This document shows, one piece after another, positions 25,001 to 34,762 of a stretch of DNA of 64,000 nucleotides. The translations under genes and the position numbers were made by a program. The DNA is taken from the NCBI GenBank assembly GCA_030737835.1, contig CM060849.1:24684855-24748854 (forward strand). Reading direction: 5' to 3'. The notes below the pieces were generated by a model that saw nothing but the letters and a program-made list of their open reading frames with translations, searched no databases and was not told the origin of the DNA. Position 1 is the first letter of the stretch, and the number at the start of each line of letters is the position of its first letter. This DNA comes from Acorus gramineus. Lineage: Eukaryota > Streptophyta > Magnoliopsida > Acorales > Acoraceae.

Positions 25001-25448
25001 CATTAAGTTGTGACGCAGTTTTACGAATAGCAACCAAAGTTTATCGATTGTGATGATATGACAGAAGATGTTGACATGGAAACTCTGTGCTGCAGGTCTA
25101 GGAAATTTGATAGCAAGAACAGAAGATGAATATGTGCAACTGGCACTTGAACTGGCCTCAGATATCAGTGCCCTTCAGAACCTGAGAATGTCTCTTCGCG
25201 ATCGCATGATGAAGTCCCCGGTCTGCAATGGACCCAAATTCATTTCGGGATTGGAGTCAACATACAGGAATTTGTGGCGAGGATACTGTCGAGGTGATGT
25301 ACCGTCACTCAGACTCATGGAATCACTGCAACAGCAGCAGCAGCAGGTGGTCCCCGAAAAAACCAACACTCCTATTGAGAATCACATCACACCTCCAAAG
25401 ATGAATGGGGTTTATGAAGCAAATGCTGGTGCAAATCAGGGAAGCTAA
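10086..25448 (+). CDS. SPY: SPINDLY O-fucosyltransferase (TPR protein), 17 coding exons
   Basis: Coding exons: 10086-10502, 11655-11816, 12102-12277, 12399-12474, 13018-13146, 13844-13963, 14113-14181, 14276-14357, 15570-15664, 17801-17865, 19093-19291, 19627-19821, 21274-21368, 21446-21581, 21680-21897, 22608-22735, 25096-25448. All junctions are GT-AG and the frame stays open: 2715 nt, 904 aa plus TAA, close to the 914 aa of Arabidopsis SPY. Residues 1-51 are a variable head, about 52-440 are TPRs, and about 464-800 are the catalytic region. The family transfers fucose from GDP-fucose to Ser/Thr of nuclear and cytosolic proteins, notably DELLA repressors of gibberellin signalling. The ATG at 10086 opens 27 nt into the exon and gives a head of normal length. 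Introns of 2.1 and 2.4 kb and several transposon insertions make the gene about 17 kb. The exon model is mine, read by eye. Confidence 0.95.
11314..11567 (-). mobile_element. LINE-like retroposon in SPY intron
   Basis: Flanked by a 13-bp direct repeat TATGGGTCTGCAT at 11301-11313 and 11568-11580. On the - strand the insert ends with a short A-rich tail after a TTTTTGTATTAATCGAAG block, resembling plant LINE 3' ends. It lies between the first and second coding exons. The 254-bp length fits a strongly 5'-truncated LINE copy or a SINE using LINE machinery. Confidence 0.6.
12535..12606 (+). repeat. TA/CATA microsatellite in SPY intron
   Basis: Alternating TATATG and CATATA tracts follow the exon ending at 12474. 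It can fold on itself and is a likely length-variable site. Confidence 0.7.
13342..13755. mobile_element. Fold-back MITE in SPY intron, about 410 bp
   Basis: The left arm (13342-13425) contains AATTCCAAGTAT and ACTTTTTTAGCATATGAAAA. The right arm (about 13665-13755) contains the reverse complements TTTTCATATGCTAAAAAAGT and ATACTTGGAAT. The arms match over about 80 bp. The middle is non-coding, with repeated AACAATGTRCA-like strings. A clear target duplication is not visible because T-runs flank the right end. The class cannot be decided. Confidence 0.7.
15799..15885 (+). repeat. 36-bp tandem repeat, about 2.4 copies, in SPY intron
   Basis: The unit starts AAATCTTTAAGTTTTCTTGT and ends TTTTCCTGT. 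Copies lie at 15799-15834 and 15835-15870 with a partial third copy. Copies one and two look identical. Confidence 0.85.
16556..16665 (+). repeat. CCCTCT microsatellite and G-rich tract in SPY intron
   Basis: (CCCTCT)n at about 16556-16585 is followed by a T-run and a G-rich stretch of GGGTGGGTGGGTG and GGGAGGGGGGGGGG. The G-rich stretch could form a G-quadruplex on the + strand of DNA or RNA. Both sit in the 2.1-kb intron between the exons ending at 15664 and starting at 17801. Confidence 0.75.
18290..18375 (-). mobile_element. tRNA-related SINE fragment in SPY intron
   Basis: Read on the - strand this has CATAGCTCAATG (A-box-like) followed by TGTGGGTTCAAGTCCCAAC (B-box GGTTCAAGTCC). It matches the 5' part of tRNA-derived plant SINEs. 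The retroposon at 18375-18647 inserted next to or into it. Boundaries are approximate. Confidence 0.45.
18375..18647 (+). mobile_element. Short non-LTR retroposon with poly(A) in SPY intron
   Basis: A perfect 16-bp direct repeat ACATTGAGCTATGGGT lies at 18359-18374 and 18648-18663. The insert ends CCCGTTTTC plus a run of about 13 A. The target duplication length and A-tail show LINE-type insertion. The 273-bp body carries no protein frame I recognise, so it is a 5'-truncated LINE 3' end or a SINE. A short local repeat (AAATTCTCTTGTCAAC) occurs at 18345 and 18394. Confidence 0.75.
20756..20900 (+). repeat. Diverged tandem duplication in SPY intron
   Basis: Two copies of a roughly 72-bp unit begin GCATCTTAARATATATAACA and share AAGTAAGGGT(T/G)AG and GTGCCATGAT-like endings. 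No coding content. Confidence 0.5.
21992..22124 (+). mobile_element. tRNA-derived SINE in SPY intron, 133 bp
   Basis: A perfect 16-bp target duplication GTTATATCATCATAAT lies at 21976-21991 and 22125-22140. The body has CTTGGCAGGGTGGTAGAGG (A-box-like) and GGGTTCGAGTC (B-box), then an A-tail of about 12. This is a complete short SINE in sense orientation. It sits in the intron between the exons ending at 21897 and starting at 22608. Confidence 0.85.
22925..22995 (+). mobile_element. Possible tRNA-like SINE remnant in SPY intron
   Basis: TTAGCC...AGG followed by GGTTCAAATCCC gives a weak A box and a good B box, ending in a T-run. No target duplication is clear, so this may be a decayed SINE or chance. 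Confidence 0.3.
23110..24403. mobile_element. Large fold-back transposon in SPY intron, about 1.3 kb
   Basis: The left end AGGATTAAATGCATATAACC is mirrored on the right by GGTTGTATGCATTTAACCCT. Arms of about 50 bp pair (GCCGGATATCC with GGATATCTGG). The right end carries five or six tandem copies of a ~30-bp unit, GGGGGTTATATGGATATC plus spacer (about 24135-24390). The interior has no transposase-like frame. It is probably a non-autonomous DNA transposon. The superfamily cannot be named from ends alone. Confidence 0.7.
24750..24992 (-). mobile_element. Short non-LTR retroposon (antisense) in SPY intron
   Basis: A perfect 16-bp target duplication TGTCTTCACATTAAGT lies at 24734-24749 and 24993-25008. 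A T-run at the left end is the poly(A) tail of a - strand insert. Before the tail its - strand reads GTACTAATCCATTTTCGTAA and CCTTTTTC, like plant LINE 3' ends. It lies about 90 bp upstream of the last SPY exon. Confidence 0.8.
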
Positions 25449-26150
25449 GACTAGAATTGAAGCCAATAGAACTTCAGTAATGGCGAATCATTCACTGAAT
25501 TGGTGCGTAATTATTGCCAAACGTCGGCAGCGGATGTGATTTAATTCAATTTTTTTTTTCAATGTCTCTCTACAGATGTGAATTGGAGAAGGCATTGCTG
25601 TGGCTGGTTTTGGTCCAAGGGGATGTCTGGTACAAACTTTCATTGTGAAGTTGAAAATCATATATATTCTTCATATATACAGGTAGAAGAAATTCAGCTG
25701 TTAGTTCATCTACTCCCCTGTTATTAATGATATTTTTTTTGGGGCTATTGTTACACTCGAGTCATTCCTGTGGTCATTTTTGCAGACCATCTTTTGAATT
25801 TTTTCAGGTATATATAATGAAGTTTATGATTTTATAGAAAACAAAGTACATACTAGAATAAATTGAATTCATACATTTTTTATGTTTTTCATAATAAAGT
25901 ATATATTTACCATTATAAAAAGTTACATGACATGACATCTGCAAAGATGTCTTGAGTGTCCCTCTCCCCTCCTTTTTATTTGATAGGCAAGAAGTGAGAT
26001 TTAGACCCAAATTTTATAATTGCAAATTACGCTATGAATCCAATCCCAGTAATGAAAATGTATGTTGGGTGGAATCCACCATTTTTATCGAGGCTGAATA
26101 TGTATTAATGAATGGAATGTTTTGTATGTAGTTTTTAATCTTAAGCTTCC
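25449..26150 (+). terminator. SPY 3' UTR and polyadenylation region
   Basis: T-rich sequence follows the stop. AATAAA occurs at 25893-25898 (ATAATAAAGTATAT), with TTGTATGT-type far-upstream-like elements around 25640-25760 and 26120. Plant poly(A) signals are loose, so the exact cleavage site is not determinable. A diverged tRNA-SINE-like stretch may lie at 25970-26045. Confidence 0.45.
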
Positions 26151-27100
26151 ATCTCTGTAAAGGAGGTTAAAAGATCAAATTTTAGGGGCACCATTTCAAT
26201 AAAGAAAAATCTAAAGCTTCCATGATTAAGTTGTAAAACGAGTCAAGGTTTGGATCTCATAAGCTTTGTGTTTTTTCAGTTGCTATGCAAGTCATCTATG
26301 TTTAGCAGCATTTCACATCATTATAAAGCTAGATGGGTTAAACCCGACCTAATTTGACTTTTGGGTGGATTTTTGTTAAGTCCAGTTCAATTTGAACAAA
26401 TATTGTGACTATTAGGGAGAACTCCTCTGCTGCCATATTCTTTCTTGATATTTAGATGCCAGAATATAATATATGATAAACCTATTAAATAATCATGAAC
26501 ATGTTTCCTCTGTCTAAAAGGGGGATAATAATGCAAAACATGGTTCAAATTTTGAGATGAAACTAATACTATATAGAAGTGTTAATTAGTATAGAAGTTA
26601 CATTTAGTATGTTGTTTTATTCCAAGAGGATGAAAAGAAAAGAAAAGAAAAAAACATCATTGGGTTAATATTGTTTACAAAAAAAATTATAGGTTACAGT
26701 TAAAGTTCACCCCTACTCATAAATTCTCCGTGGCAGAATAAATTTTACTTCAAATATCTAAAAATAAACAAAAAAAAATAAAAAAATTTAAACATAATTT
26801 TCAATTAAAAATAAAATAAGAATGAATATAAAATTGAACTTTATTCATAGATTAAAAAGATACGGATAGGGAAATTAGGATGTTAAAATTAGATATGACT
26901 CCGATATAATAATGTGAACGTGGAAACTCATTGTACTGTTATGATATATAGAGTGAGGACAAATACGTGAGTCAGGGATGCGCAAGCAAATAAAAGGGGT
27001 GAGAAAACTCTGTACCATGGGTTGGTTTTACTGTTCCTTTTGTCCTGTCACAATCACTTCTCAGGGCGTGTTCATCCCCACTAATAGTTTCCCTTAACCC
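26150..27100. other. Intergenic, no recognised feature
   Basis: AT-rich DNA with A-runs (AAAAGAAAAGAAAAG near 26632) and no coding signal. It separates the 3' end of SPY from a fold-back repeat. Confidence 0.5.
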
Positions 27101-27870
27101 ACCATAAAAAAAAAAATAAAAATAAAAATTAGTGTTTGATTGTTATCATTTCAGGTTTTAGGTGATCGGACTTGGTCATCGTTTCAGGTTTTGAACGACC
27201 GAACTTAGTTGCTATTTCAGGTTTTAAGCGACCGAATTTGATTGAATAGAGTCCAAAATTATATCAACATATTCTTTGTAAACAAAGAAATTTTTGGGTT
27301 CATTCATCATATTCTACATTTATTCTTTAATCAAAACAGCAGCTAAGAGACTGAAAAAATGTAAGTAGATATACTTTCAATTAATTCAATTTTTTTTATA
27401 GAAAAATATCTTATTAGACAAATATATATCATTTTTAAGCTTCGTTTGAATTTGCAGTTAAGCGGATTCCTTGTTTGAAAAAAAATAAAAATCTACCAGT
27501 TGATTCAAATACATTTTATATTTGGTTTTTGAAAATTTGTCTCTCACTTATGTAAAAAAACAGTTCCTATATTCTACATTTAAGAATAATGATTGATTCT
27601 CCCTACATTACAATTCAGACTTGGAGTGGCATAAAGAACCCAAGGAGAATACACGTCATGGGATTAGGTTTTAAAGAAAAAAAATTATAAACTTTATCAC
27701 AAACCCTGTTCGACCAAGTTCAGTCGCTCGAAATATGAAATGGCGATTAAGTTAAGTCGCCCAAAATATAAAATGACACCGAAGTTTGGTTGCTCAAAAC
27801 TTAAAGTGATGATCAAGTTTAGTCGACCTGACAAATCGATAGGAACGGCCTCTCTCCCTTGGACTTTTTA
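27100..27870. mobile_element. Fold-back element with 33-bp tandem arms
   Basis: Left arm 27142-27245 is three tandem 33-bp units with TTTCAGGTTTTRRGYGAYCGRA. Right arm 27713-27825 holds inverted copies (GCTCGAAATATGAAATGG and relatives). The interior is non-coding. The outer ends are not resolved. Confidence 0.6.
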
Positions 27871-28680
27871 AAAAATATTATTATACTTTTTTTATTTATT
27901 TATCAAAAATGTAACTAAAATATCATCAAATATTAGTATCATTTGGCACTCTATGTCCCTTCTCTCTCCAAATCATCAGGGCTTCAATACATCAACATAA
28001 TTATTTGCCACACTTTTAGTTCAATCATTTTATTTAAGAATATATAAATTTATATGTAGGACTTTTTTTCCTTATCGAATATCTTTCAAATAAAAATAAA
28101 TGATCCGAAATTTAAAATTAAAGCTAAAAAGCAGACATATGCATTTTTATTCAATACACAAACTTCAACATCGATAAAAAAATATAATCATTATTTTGTC
28201 ATGAGTGCTGCTACACTCAATTTTTTTCTTAGTCCAAAACACAGACCTATATACTTCGTTACAGATTCAATGAACATATACATTTTTAGAAGATGTATAT
28301 ATTTTACTAAATTTTTTTTTACACTCACAAAAAATGGATTCATTCAACTCAAAATGGAGCGATGTGCACTTTTTATTAAAACATATACCTCATTAGATGA
28401 TGTTTACTATTTTAAAAAAAATGGAAACATGTGAGGTCTGAGTTTTGGTTAGTGAATGTGACTGAATGTATCATTTTCCTTTTGTTATTGATGATAATCT
28501 ATTAAATATATAAGTTCATCATATACCTCTTTTATATGCTATAAAAAATCTATTTTTAATATTTTCAATTAATTTTTTTTCCTTTTTAAATAGATCATGG
28601 GTCTGAAGAATGCACTGAAAAAACAATGCTAACACTAAATAATTTTATATTTTTACCCACATTTAATTTGTTGTATAGGT
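27870..28680. other. Intergenic, no recognised feature
   Basis: AT-rich. A 77-codon frame at 28201-28434 has poly-T/poly-A driven composition and no family resemblance, so I do not call it a gene. Confidence 0.45.
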
Positions 28681-28961
28681 TATTCGATTTAATTATTATC
28701 ACAGCGTGACCCAATTTTTGACCCATCTTAAATAAATATTAAGGGAAAACATGTCCTAAAAAGGTGGGGACACTATCACTTTAGGAAAAGTTACTTGTAG
28801 TTTTAATTTTGGTTTAAATCAATCTAATTAAAAAAAATAAAATCAACTTTAGGTGATTAAATCTTTTCCCTTAATTTCTCAGTGGTCTCCTCACACACAA
28901 TTTTTGGATAATCAACTAATTACATACACACAATACATAGAGAAAAAAGGAAACCATGACT

Positions 28962-29433
28962 TTTCTTGAGATTCATATAACACCCTGAAAACACCTATGT
29001 AAATCCAAATAGCCCTCTGAGTTAAACTTCTGTTGATAGTGGAGAAATATTATGCAATATTTCGTTTGGTTACCCCTAATTGAAAACACAGTATACCAAA
29101 AATCTTCTATATTGTGTTAAAAATATGAAAAAATCCTTTATACATGATGATTTTACTTCTCCAAATAGATTATAAAACCCTATCCAGATGGGTAAAATCA
29201 TTATTACAGATAATTTTTCGCATTTTTAACACATTTTAGAGGTTTTTGATATATATACTATGTTTTCAGCTAGGGTTATCCAAACAGAATATTCATTATT
29301 TTTCAACAAAAATTTCACTCAGGGGGTTACTTGAATTAATAAATGTTTTAAGGGGGTTATATGGACTTCAGGAATAATCAGGGGGTTATATGGATTTTGG
29401 GTAGTTCACTGGGGGTTATATGGATTTTTTCTA
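28962..29433. mobile_element. Fold-back MITE downstream of NAC copy 1
   Basis: Left part CATATAACACCCTGAAAACA and the following 'AGCCCTCTGAGTTAAA' pair with the right part 'TCACTCAGGGGGTTAC' and 'GGGGGTTATATGG'. The right end carries three GGGGGTTATATGG units. The left arm is shorter, so that end may be truncated. It is the same family as the element in NAC copy 2 intron 2 (42842-43390). Confidence 0.6.
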
Positions 29434-29946
29434 TAAAAAAATGTTGATACACTCCGTTCATCTTGCAGTCTATCTGCATCATAGAAGCGATCCCCCCAGC
29501 TGTGTATACAATGTGATAGTGTATTGAAGACTGCGTTATCACAATGTACAATGCACTGCACTATCGCAGGGTATGAATATTATTAAATGTTTTTTTTTGT
29601 TTTTTTAAAGAAAAAATACATTAGTTTTATAACAATATGTACTCATACAATGAGCGAATTTATATTATTTTTAAAAAAGAAAATTTGTGAGGGCTACTGC
29701 GGGGTTGCACACATGGTTGAACATATCATTTTTCAAAAAAATAAAAATAAAAATGAAGAGAATATCTCAGTTAGAGTGAAGTCCTAAAAAATTCCAAGGT
29801 ATGATTGGAAAAAACATGGTAAGAGACTTTTTATTAAAATTCAATTAATTAAAATATAAATAACACCATAAACAACCCAAAACCTGGAATTAAAAAAAAC
29901 ACAGACTAAAACATTGATCAATCTTATCTAACTAATACATAGAATT

Positions 29947-30928
29947 TCAGTCCCAGGTGGTGAACAAGTCCGGCCAGTCAACATTAACATTGTCTTCCAT
30001 AAACTCCAAATCAATAGTGGCCGTGGCCCTGTCACCGGAGGACGACGAATTCTCCGGCGAAACTGTAAAATTCATCTGTCCAGAGACAGTATCATCACCG
30101 CCGCCCGTGGACATAGGGATATTATATATGCTTGTAGAGGTCGATGGCGCGCCCTGCGCCACGAACCTCGGACGCCTATCAAACGATCGAGAGCGCGATT
30201 TCACGTACACCCGACATAGGCTGAACTCGGTCCGGAACTGTAATTAGATACCATATAAATTAAGTTTATAAGTAATTCGTTTCTCTAGGAGACAAGAAAA
30301 TAGAGAAAAAGATTAAACTACCCTTACATGATGCATCTTTTTCTCTCTGTTTTTTTTTTTAAAAGCATAGAGATAGTGGGACTAGTGAGTGAGTTGCACC
30401 TGGGAAGCGATGGCTGGAGTGGCTCTCTCCTCTTCAAGGGCGCGATACTCGTTCATCTTCCACTTGGTCTTCCTTCCGGTAGGGGCCCTCCCCTCATAGA
30501 AGACCATGGTCTTCTTGCACCCAACGACCCTATTATTGCTTGACCTCACCCAGCTCGGTGAGCCGGTGGCCTTCCAGTATCCGGATGGGGTGGTCCGGCT
30601 TGGCCGGCCGCCCTGGGCCTCCCTCTCCTGCATGGGGCTGAAGAAGAACCACTGCTCGGGGTCTCCTTGATTGTGCACCCCTGCAATGCCTGGCGTCACA
30701 GGATTTGTAAGTGATTCTGTGCATCGTATTTTTTTTTTTTTAGAGTAAACTAGTGTCATTGAGAGAATACTCACTTGGAAGGTGTTGGGGGTCAACGGCG
30801 TAGATGTCGGCTACGGGGATGATGCGCTCTATCTCCTCGCTCCGTTGGTGGTTTAGCCTGTGTCTCAAGTAGAATGTGACGAGCTCCTCCTCCGTTGGGA
30901 AGAACCGGTATCCTGGCAAAAGCTCCAT
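29947..30928 (-). CDS. NAC transcription factor, copy 1 (NAC090/NAC061-like)
   Basis: Exons on the - strand: 30928-30775, 30689-30400, 30237-29947; 735 nt, 244 aa. GT-AG junctions leave one open frame. The NAC domain is complete: A block [21 protein letters not shown] block [14 protein letters not shown] block EQWFFFSP...SGYWKATG, D block [19 protein letters not shown] and E block [10 protein letters not shown]. The C-terminal part is Ser-rich, then acidic ([17 protein letters not shown]), a plausible activation region. The short intron-1 (85 bp) and 162-bp intron-2 are normal for the family. The family is plant-specific DNA-binding factors. NAC090-type members are linked to salicylate, senescence and defence, known only from relatives. 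A GTG stands one codon upstream where copy 2 has its ATG. Confidence 0.9.
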
Positions 30929-31095
30929 CACGATCTCCTCTTCTTCTTCTTCTGTGGCTTTTTTTTTTTTTTGAAAAAAAATAAAAATAAAAATTCTATG
31001 GCTTTAGTTTAGCTAGGAAGATCTTGCAAAACCAATGGATTCACTCTACTAACTAATTTATAAGTTTTTGAGTATTTGAGAGTCTGCCATGATGG

Positions 31096-31132
31096 GATAT
31101 ATATAGCAATTGAGAGAGAGAGAGAGAGAGAG
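31096..31132 (-). promoter_or_regulatory. TATA box and GA repeat upstream of NAC copy 1
   Basis: On the - strand CTATATATATCCC (about 31096-31107) lies some 170 bp upstream of the ATG, suitable for a core promoter. Immediately upstream is (GA)n of about 13 units (31111-31132), much longer than in copy 2. Confidence 0.55.
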
Positions 31133-31802
31133 AGTGTGTGGGCCATGATGCTTTGGAAAAGTACGGGGTGATTCAGTGTGGAAAAAACTTGAGGTTAGGA
31201 GTGCCAGCTGGTTGGGGGAAAAATGAATTAGAGGAACCATTCAACGAGTCCAAAATCCATGGACTCATGTGTGGGTCACTTTCCAGTTTTGTTTGTTGAG
31301 GCACAATCATATCACTCTGTTATGTTTCATTGCACAATGGACTCCTAGGATGGATGATGCAGAGAATCTCTGTGTACATCAATAAGAGATTACGTGACAA
31401 AAAAATCTTCATTTTAATTGAGATTTATATGAAAATCACATTGATTTATGTGGTTTTCATTGGTTCGCATAGAGAATTTCAGTGTCTTCAACACAAGATG
31501 ATCTGATCACATTTCAAACGTACTACTGTTTTATTCTCCAAGCAAAGAATATTTGGTCCAAATGCTTCATATATGGCTATGGGTTATTAATTAAGTATTT
31601 TATGGTCCAACATTTCACTTCCCATGACTTGGTTATTTAGGAATCAAGAACCAATTGACCACCTTGCATATATAAAAAAACTAATCACAAGTAATTTAAC
31701 ACATCAAAATTTTCCTTCTTAGAGATTAGACATAAAACTCTTGTATATAAATGGAAGTGTTAATGGTGTTTAATTTCAATGCTCATGGAATAATAATAGA
31801 GC

Positions 31803-33306
31803 CACTACAACAAAATTTGGTTTTGATAATCGACGAAAACCGTCACTAAAACCCTTATGCCTGTCACAAAAAACCCAAAGTGACATTTGAACGTGCGTTG
31901 CGACTGAACCAGTCGCCATAGGTTTTCGTATATATCGAAAATAGGTGACAGACATGTATATACTTGAAACTATTATACATGTCATAAAAAAAAACCACAA
32001 AAAAATTAGTAGATACCTATTGCATGTATATAAAAATTAGTAAAACAAATAAAGAATAACCTAAGTGAGTGTTTCCAACAAATCTAAAATAAAAAAGACT
32101 TTGGAGAAAGGAGGAAGACCTCGTGGTAATTTTGTTGCGCGGAATTGGTGGACGTAGATGAGATGATGGAGAAGGGTTGGAGGGCGTAGAGGAGATGATG
32201 GAGAGAAGGGCTGGCAGAGGAGATGTAGAGGTGATGATGGAGAAAGGGGAGGTTTTAAATTTCAGATGTGGTATGCAATATTGTGAAACTGCTGTGACCA
32301 GTCTTTTTTTTTGTTTATGGGGGAGTAATAATGAGGAATTGTAGTAAATATGGAGAAGACATGGCTGATTTTTTGGATCTCTTGATTCTCATATATTTGT
32401 AAGATTTATAATTACAATATAATTATAGGAATACTAAATATAGCTTTCAAATTTAATTGTGTGATATGCTTTTCATGTCATTTCATTAGTGTATGTCATC
32501 TAATAAATAAAAATAATGGTAACATTTCAATAATATTTGTCATCTAATAATTTTCATTTGTGACTTTTTTAACATGTGTGTTACGATAACTGATATTTAT
32601 GTAACAGACATTTTAAGCAAATGTCACAGAAATATAATTTTGTGACAAACAAACATAATAGTCACCAAAAACTATGTTTATTGTGACATGCATTCTTGAT
32701 TGTCACCTTACAATAGTTTTAGGTGACAGCTATTCAAAATGTCTGTTACCAATAGGGCTGGTAAATGAGCCAAGCAGCTCGGGCTCGGCTCGGGCTCGGC
32801 TCAGTTAAAGCTCGCTCAGGCTCGTTCGATTAGACAAACGAGCCGAGCTTGAACAATTTTTAAAGCTCGGTTTGTAAACGAGCCGAGCCCGAGCCGAGCC
32901 CGAGCCTAGACGAGCTCGTTTACTTAACTGAAAAAAGGTTAACGAGCCGAGCCCGAGCCGAGCCCGAGCCCGAACTTATGTTACTTTCACATGTATAAGG
33001 TGTTGTGATTTATGAAATGTAACTTCTTAAATGCTAAACAAGATTTTTTTTAGCTAAACGAACCCGAGCCGAGCCTTGATTCGAGCTTCAGCTTGGCTTG
33101 TTTAACAAACGAGCCGAGCCGAGCTTTAACCGAGCTTTTCACGAGCCCAACGAGCCGAGCTTGAACACAAAATGAAGCTCGTTCCGGAACCGAGCCGAGC
33201 CCGAGCCGAGCCTGATACTAAACGAGCCGAGCCTGAGCAGGTCAAAGCTCGACTCGTTCGGCTCGTTTATCACCCCTAGTTACCAATACCCTGTTTTGTT
33301 GTAGTG
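31803..33306 (+). mobile_element. Non-autonomous CACTA (En/Spm) element, 1504 bp
   Basis: Ends are CACTACAACAAAA at the left and TTTTGTTGTAGTG at the right, a 13-bp perfect inverted repeat of CACTA type. A 3-bp target duplication AGC lies at 31800-31802 and 33307-33309. Subterminal motifs GTGACAGAC/GTCACC recur on both strands at both ends, as in the family. No transposase frame. The interior has short GATGATGGAGA repeats (about 32155-32245), and an hAT-like element is nested at 32753-33278. It lies in the NAC copy 1 upstream region and is absent from unit 2. Confidence 0.92.
32753..33278. mobile_element. hAT-like element nested in the CACTA element, 526 bp
   Basis: A perfect 8-bp target duplication GTTACCAA lies at 32745-32752 and 33279-33286. 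Terminal inverted repeats are TAGGGCTGGTAAATGAGCC and the complement of GGCTCGTTTATCACCCCTA. The body is dense in GAGCCGAGCCCGAGCC-type strings on both strands and can form extended hairpins. The 8-bp duplication is characteristic of hAT transposons. It is non-coding. Confidence 0.88.
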
Positions 33307-34159
33307 AGCGTTGTTATAATCAGTCTTTTTTACAATTTTACATGCAGCTTCATATATCTCATTAGTTCCCTCTACTTATTGTAACAGATATATATCTTAC
33401 TGGAGTGTGTATTTCACTTTTTAAAAGCACATACCTTAATAGGGGGGTATATGATTTAAAAAAAAAAAAATTTAAAACATGAATGGATTGAATTTGTAAT
33501 GTAATTGAAAATGAGACTTTGAGTATAGAATTTTCCATAATAATAATGTTTTTCTGAGTGCCCAATCGCATCACTTTTAAACAACTACGATGAAGGTGTT
33601 GTGTATAGAGAGTGCCAGTGATACATGGTAGATTTGAAGTTTCCATCAATGACAACCCCTTCATGTCACACCACAATAAGTCTTGACATTATGCCAAGCC
33701 TTTTTTGGGAGTATATATCTTGCTAGGTACATATGAATCCAAAAACCAACCAATATTATTCTGTAACGATTAATGAGTTTTCACTCTAAATTTTTTCAAC
33801 GTAGTTTACCAATGAATGAATGTTTTGCAAATTTTTTTTTTTTTAATAAAGAAGAGAAACTCTGAACAAGTCATGGGGAGCAAATTTTTTTTTTTAAAAA
33901 ATGGCTAATGGTGGACTGATTCAAGTCTGATTTAGCTATCAATTGAAGGATCAATTTCAAGAGGTCCCACGCGTCAAATATAATCCTCTTCTAATATTAG
34001 TTTTTTTTTTCCCCCCAAAAGATATGGTGCACCGCGCACTGAGACATTCCTCCAGTGGTTTTTAAAAAGGGTCCAGTCGGTTTTCAGTATGAAACTGACA
34101 TGTATTAAATATTATAAATTTTTTTTATTATGATATGATACGTGTAAGCCTCTTCCCAG

Positions 34160-34630
34160 GGGCTAAAGAGAAGGAAGAGGAGTTCACTCATACTTAATAA
34201 TAATAAAAAAAAAGTTGGAGAAAATTCAAGTAAAAGAAATACAAATTCTTCAAGGATTTTAAGTTTTTCAAAAATTATCTTCACTTTATTCATGAAAGAG
34301 AAAGTCTAGAGAAGGGAAGATCAAGCTAAGCGATTTCAAATCAAATTCCAAGTCAAGAAATTCAAGAAGAGTGAAGAGCAAAACATCGCTAATTCTAAAC
34401 AATAAGACATAAAAGCCCAATGAATCACGCACCGCAAGCTTTTTCTTCATTTTTAGAGTTTCACTACACTTATAAAATCCCTGAAATTGAAATTCTCGAA
34501 AAACTCGTTAAAGAGGATCAAGGATCAGAGAATTAAGAAGATCGAGTTATACCTATTTTTCTTATGTATTGATTGCTTTCCGAACATATCATTAAAATTT
34601 GTAAGAACATTTTTGTTCACCACAGTGGGC
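34160..34630. other. Duplication junction region, no recognised gene
   Basis: Lies between homologous blocks of units 1 and 2. It includes A-rich sequence with GAAGA-type strings and a possible promoter-like or retroelement-derived segment. It matches neither unit by eye. Confidence 0.35.
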
Positions 34631-34762
34631 TATTGGATTTAATCATTATTACAAGCGTGAACCAATTTTTGACCCATCTTAAATAAATTTTAAGAGAAAA
34701 CATGTCTTAAGGGGGGGGGAGAAAACATGTTTTTTTGGAAAAGTTACGTGTAGTTTTATTTT

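Larger units (their letters stand above)
19093..25448 (+). other. SPY: SPY catalytic-domain exons 11-17
   Basis: The GT41-type catalytic region carries the conserved blocks [12 protein letters not shown] (His at about 502), [39 protein letters not shown] (Lys at about 672), [10 protein letters not shown] and [20 protein letters not shown]. The FNNLAK lysine aligns with the phosphate-binding lysine of animal OGT (FNQLYK), so the active site looks intact. The C-terminal tail has a short glutamine run (QQQQQQ near residue 860) and a low-conservation end, as is usual for the family. Confidence 0.88.
28680..34155. repeat. Tandem segmental duplication, unit 1
   Basis: Homologous to unit 2 (about 34630-46140) in the same order and orientation. 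Examples are 28690-28950 with 34640-34760 plus 35620-35760, 29440-29490 with 36745-36790, 29800-31800 with 42283-45310, and 33310-34150 with 45312-46140. It carries NAC copy 1. Insertions found only here are the CACTA element and the fold-back at 28962-29433. Confidence 0.8.

Noticed and set aside
25970-26045. Antisense SINE-like stretch after SPY
   Set aside because: A diverged B box (GGGTCTAAATCTC) and no target duplication. Too weak to list as a separate element.
28201-28434. 77-codon frame between SPY and the NAC cluster
   Set aside because: AT-driven composition, no domain, no splice or leader context.
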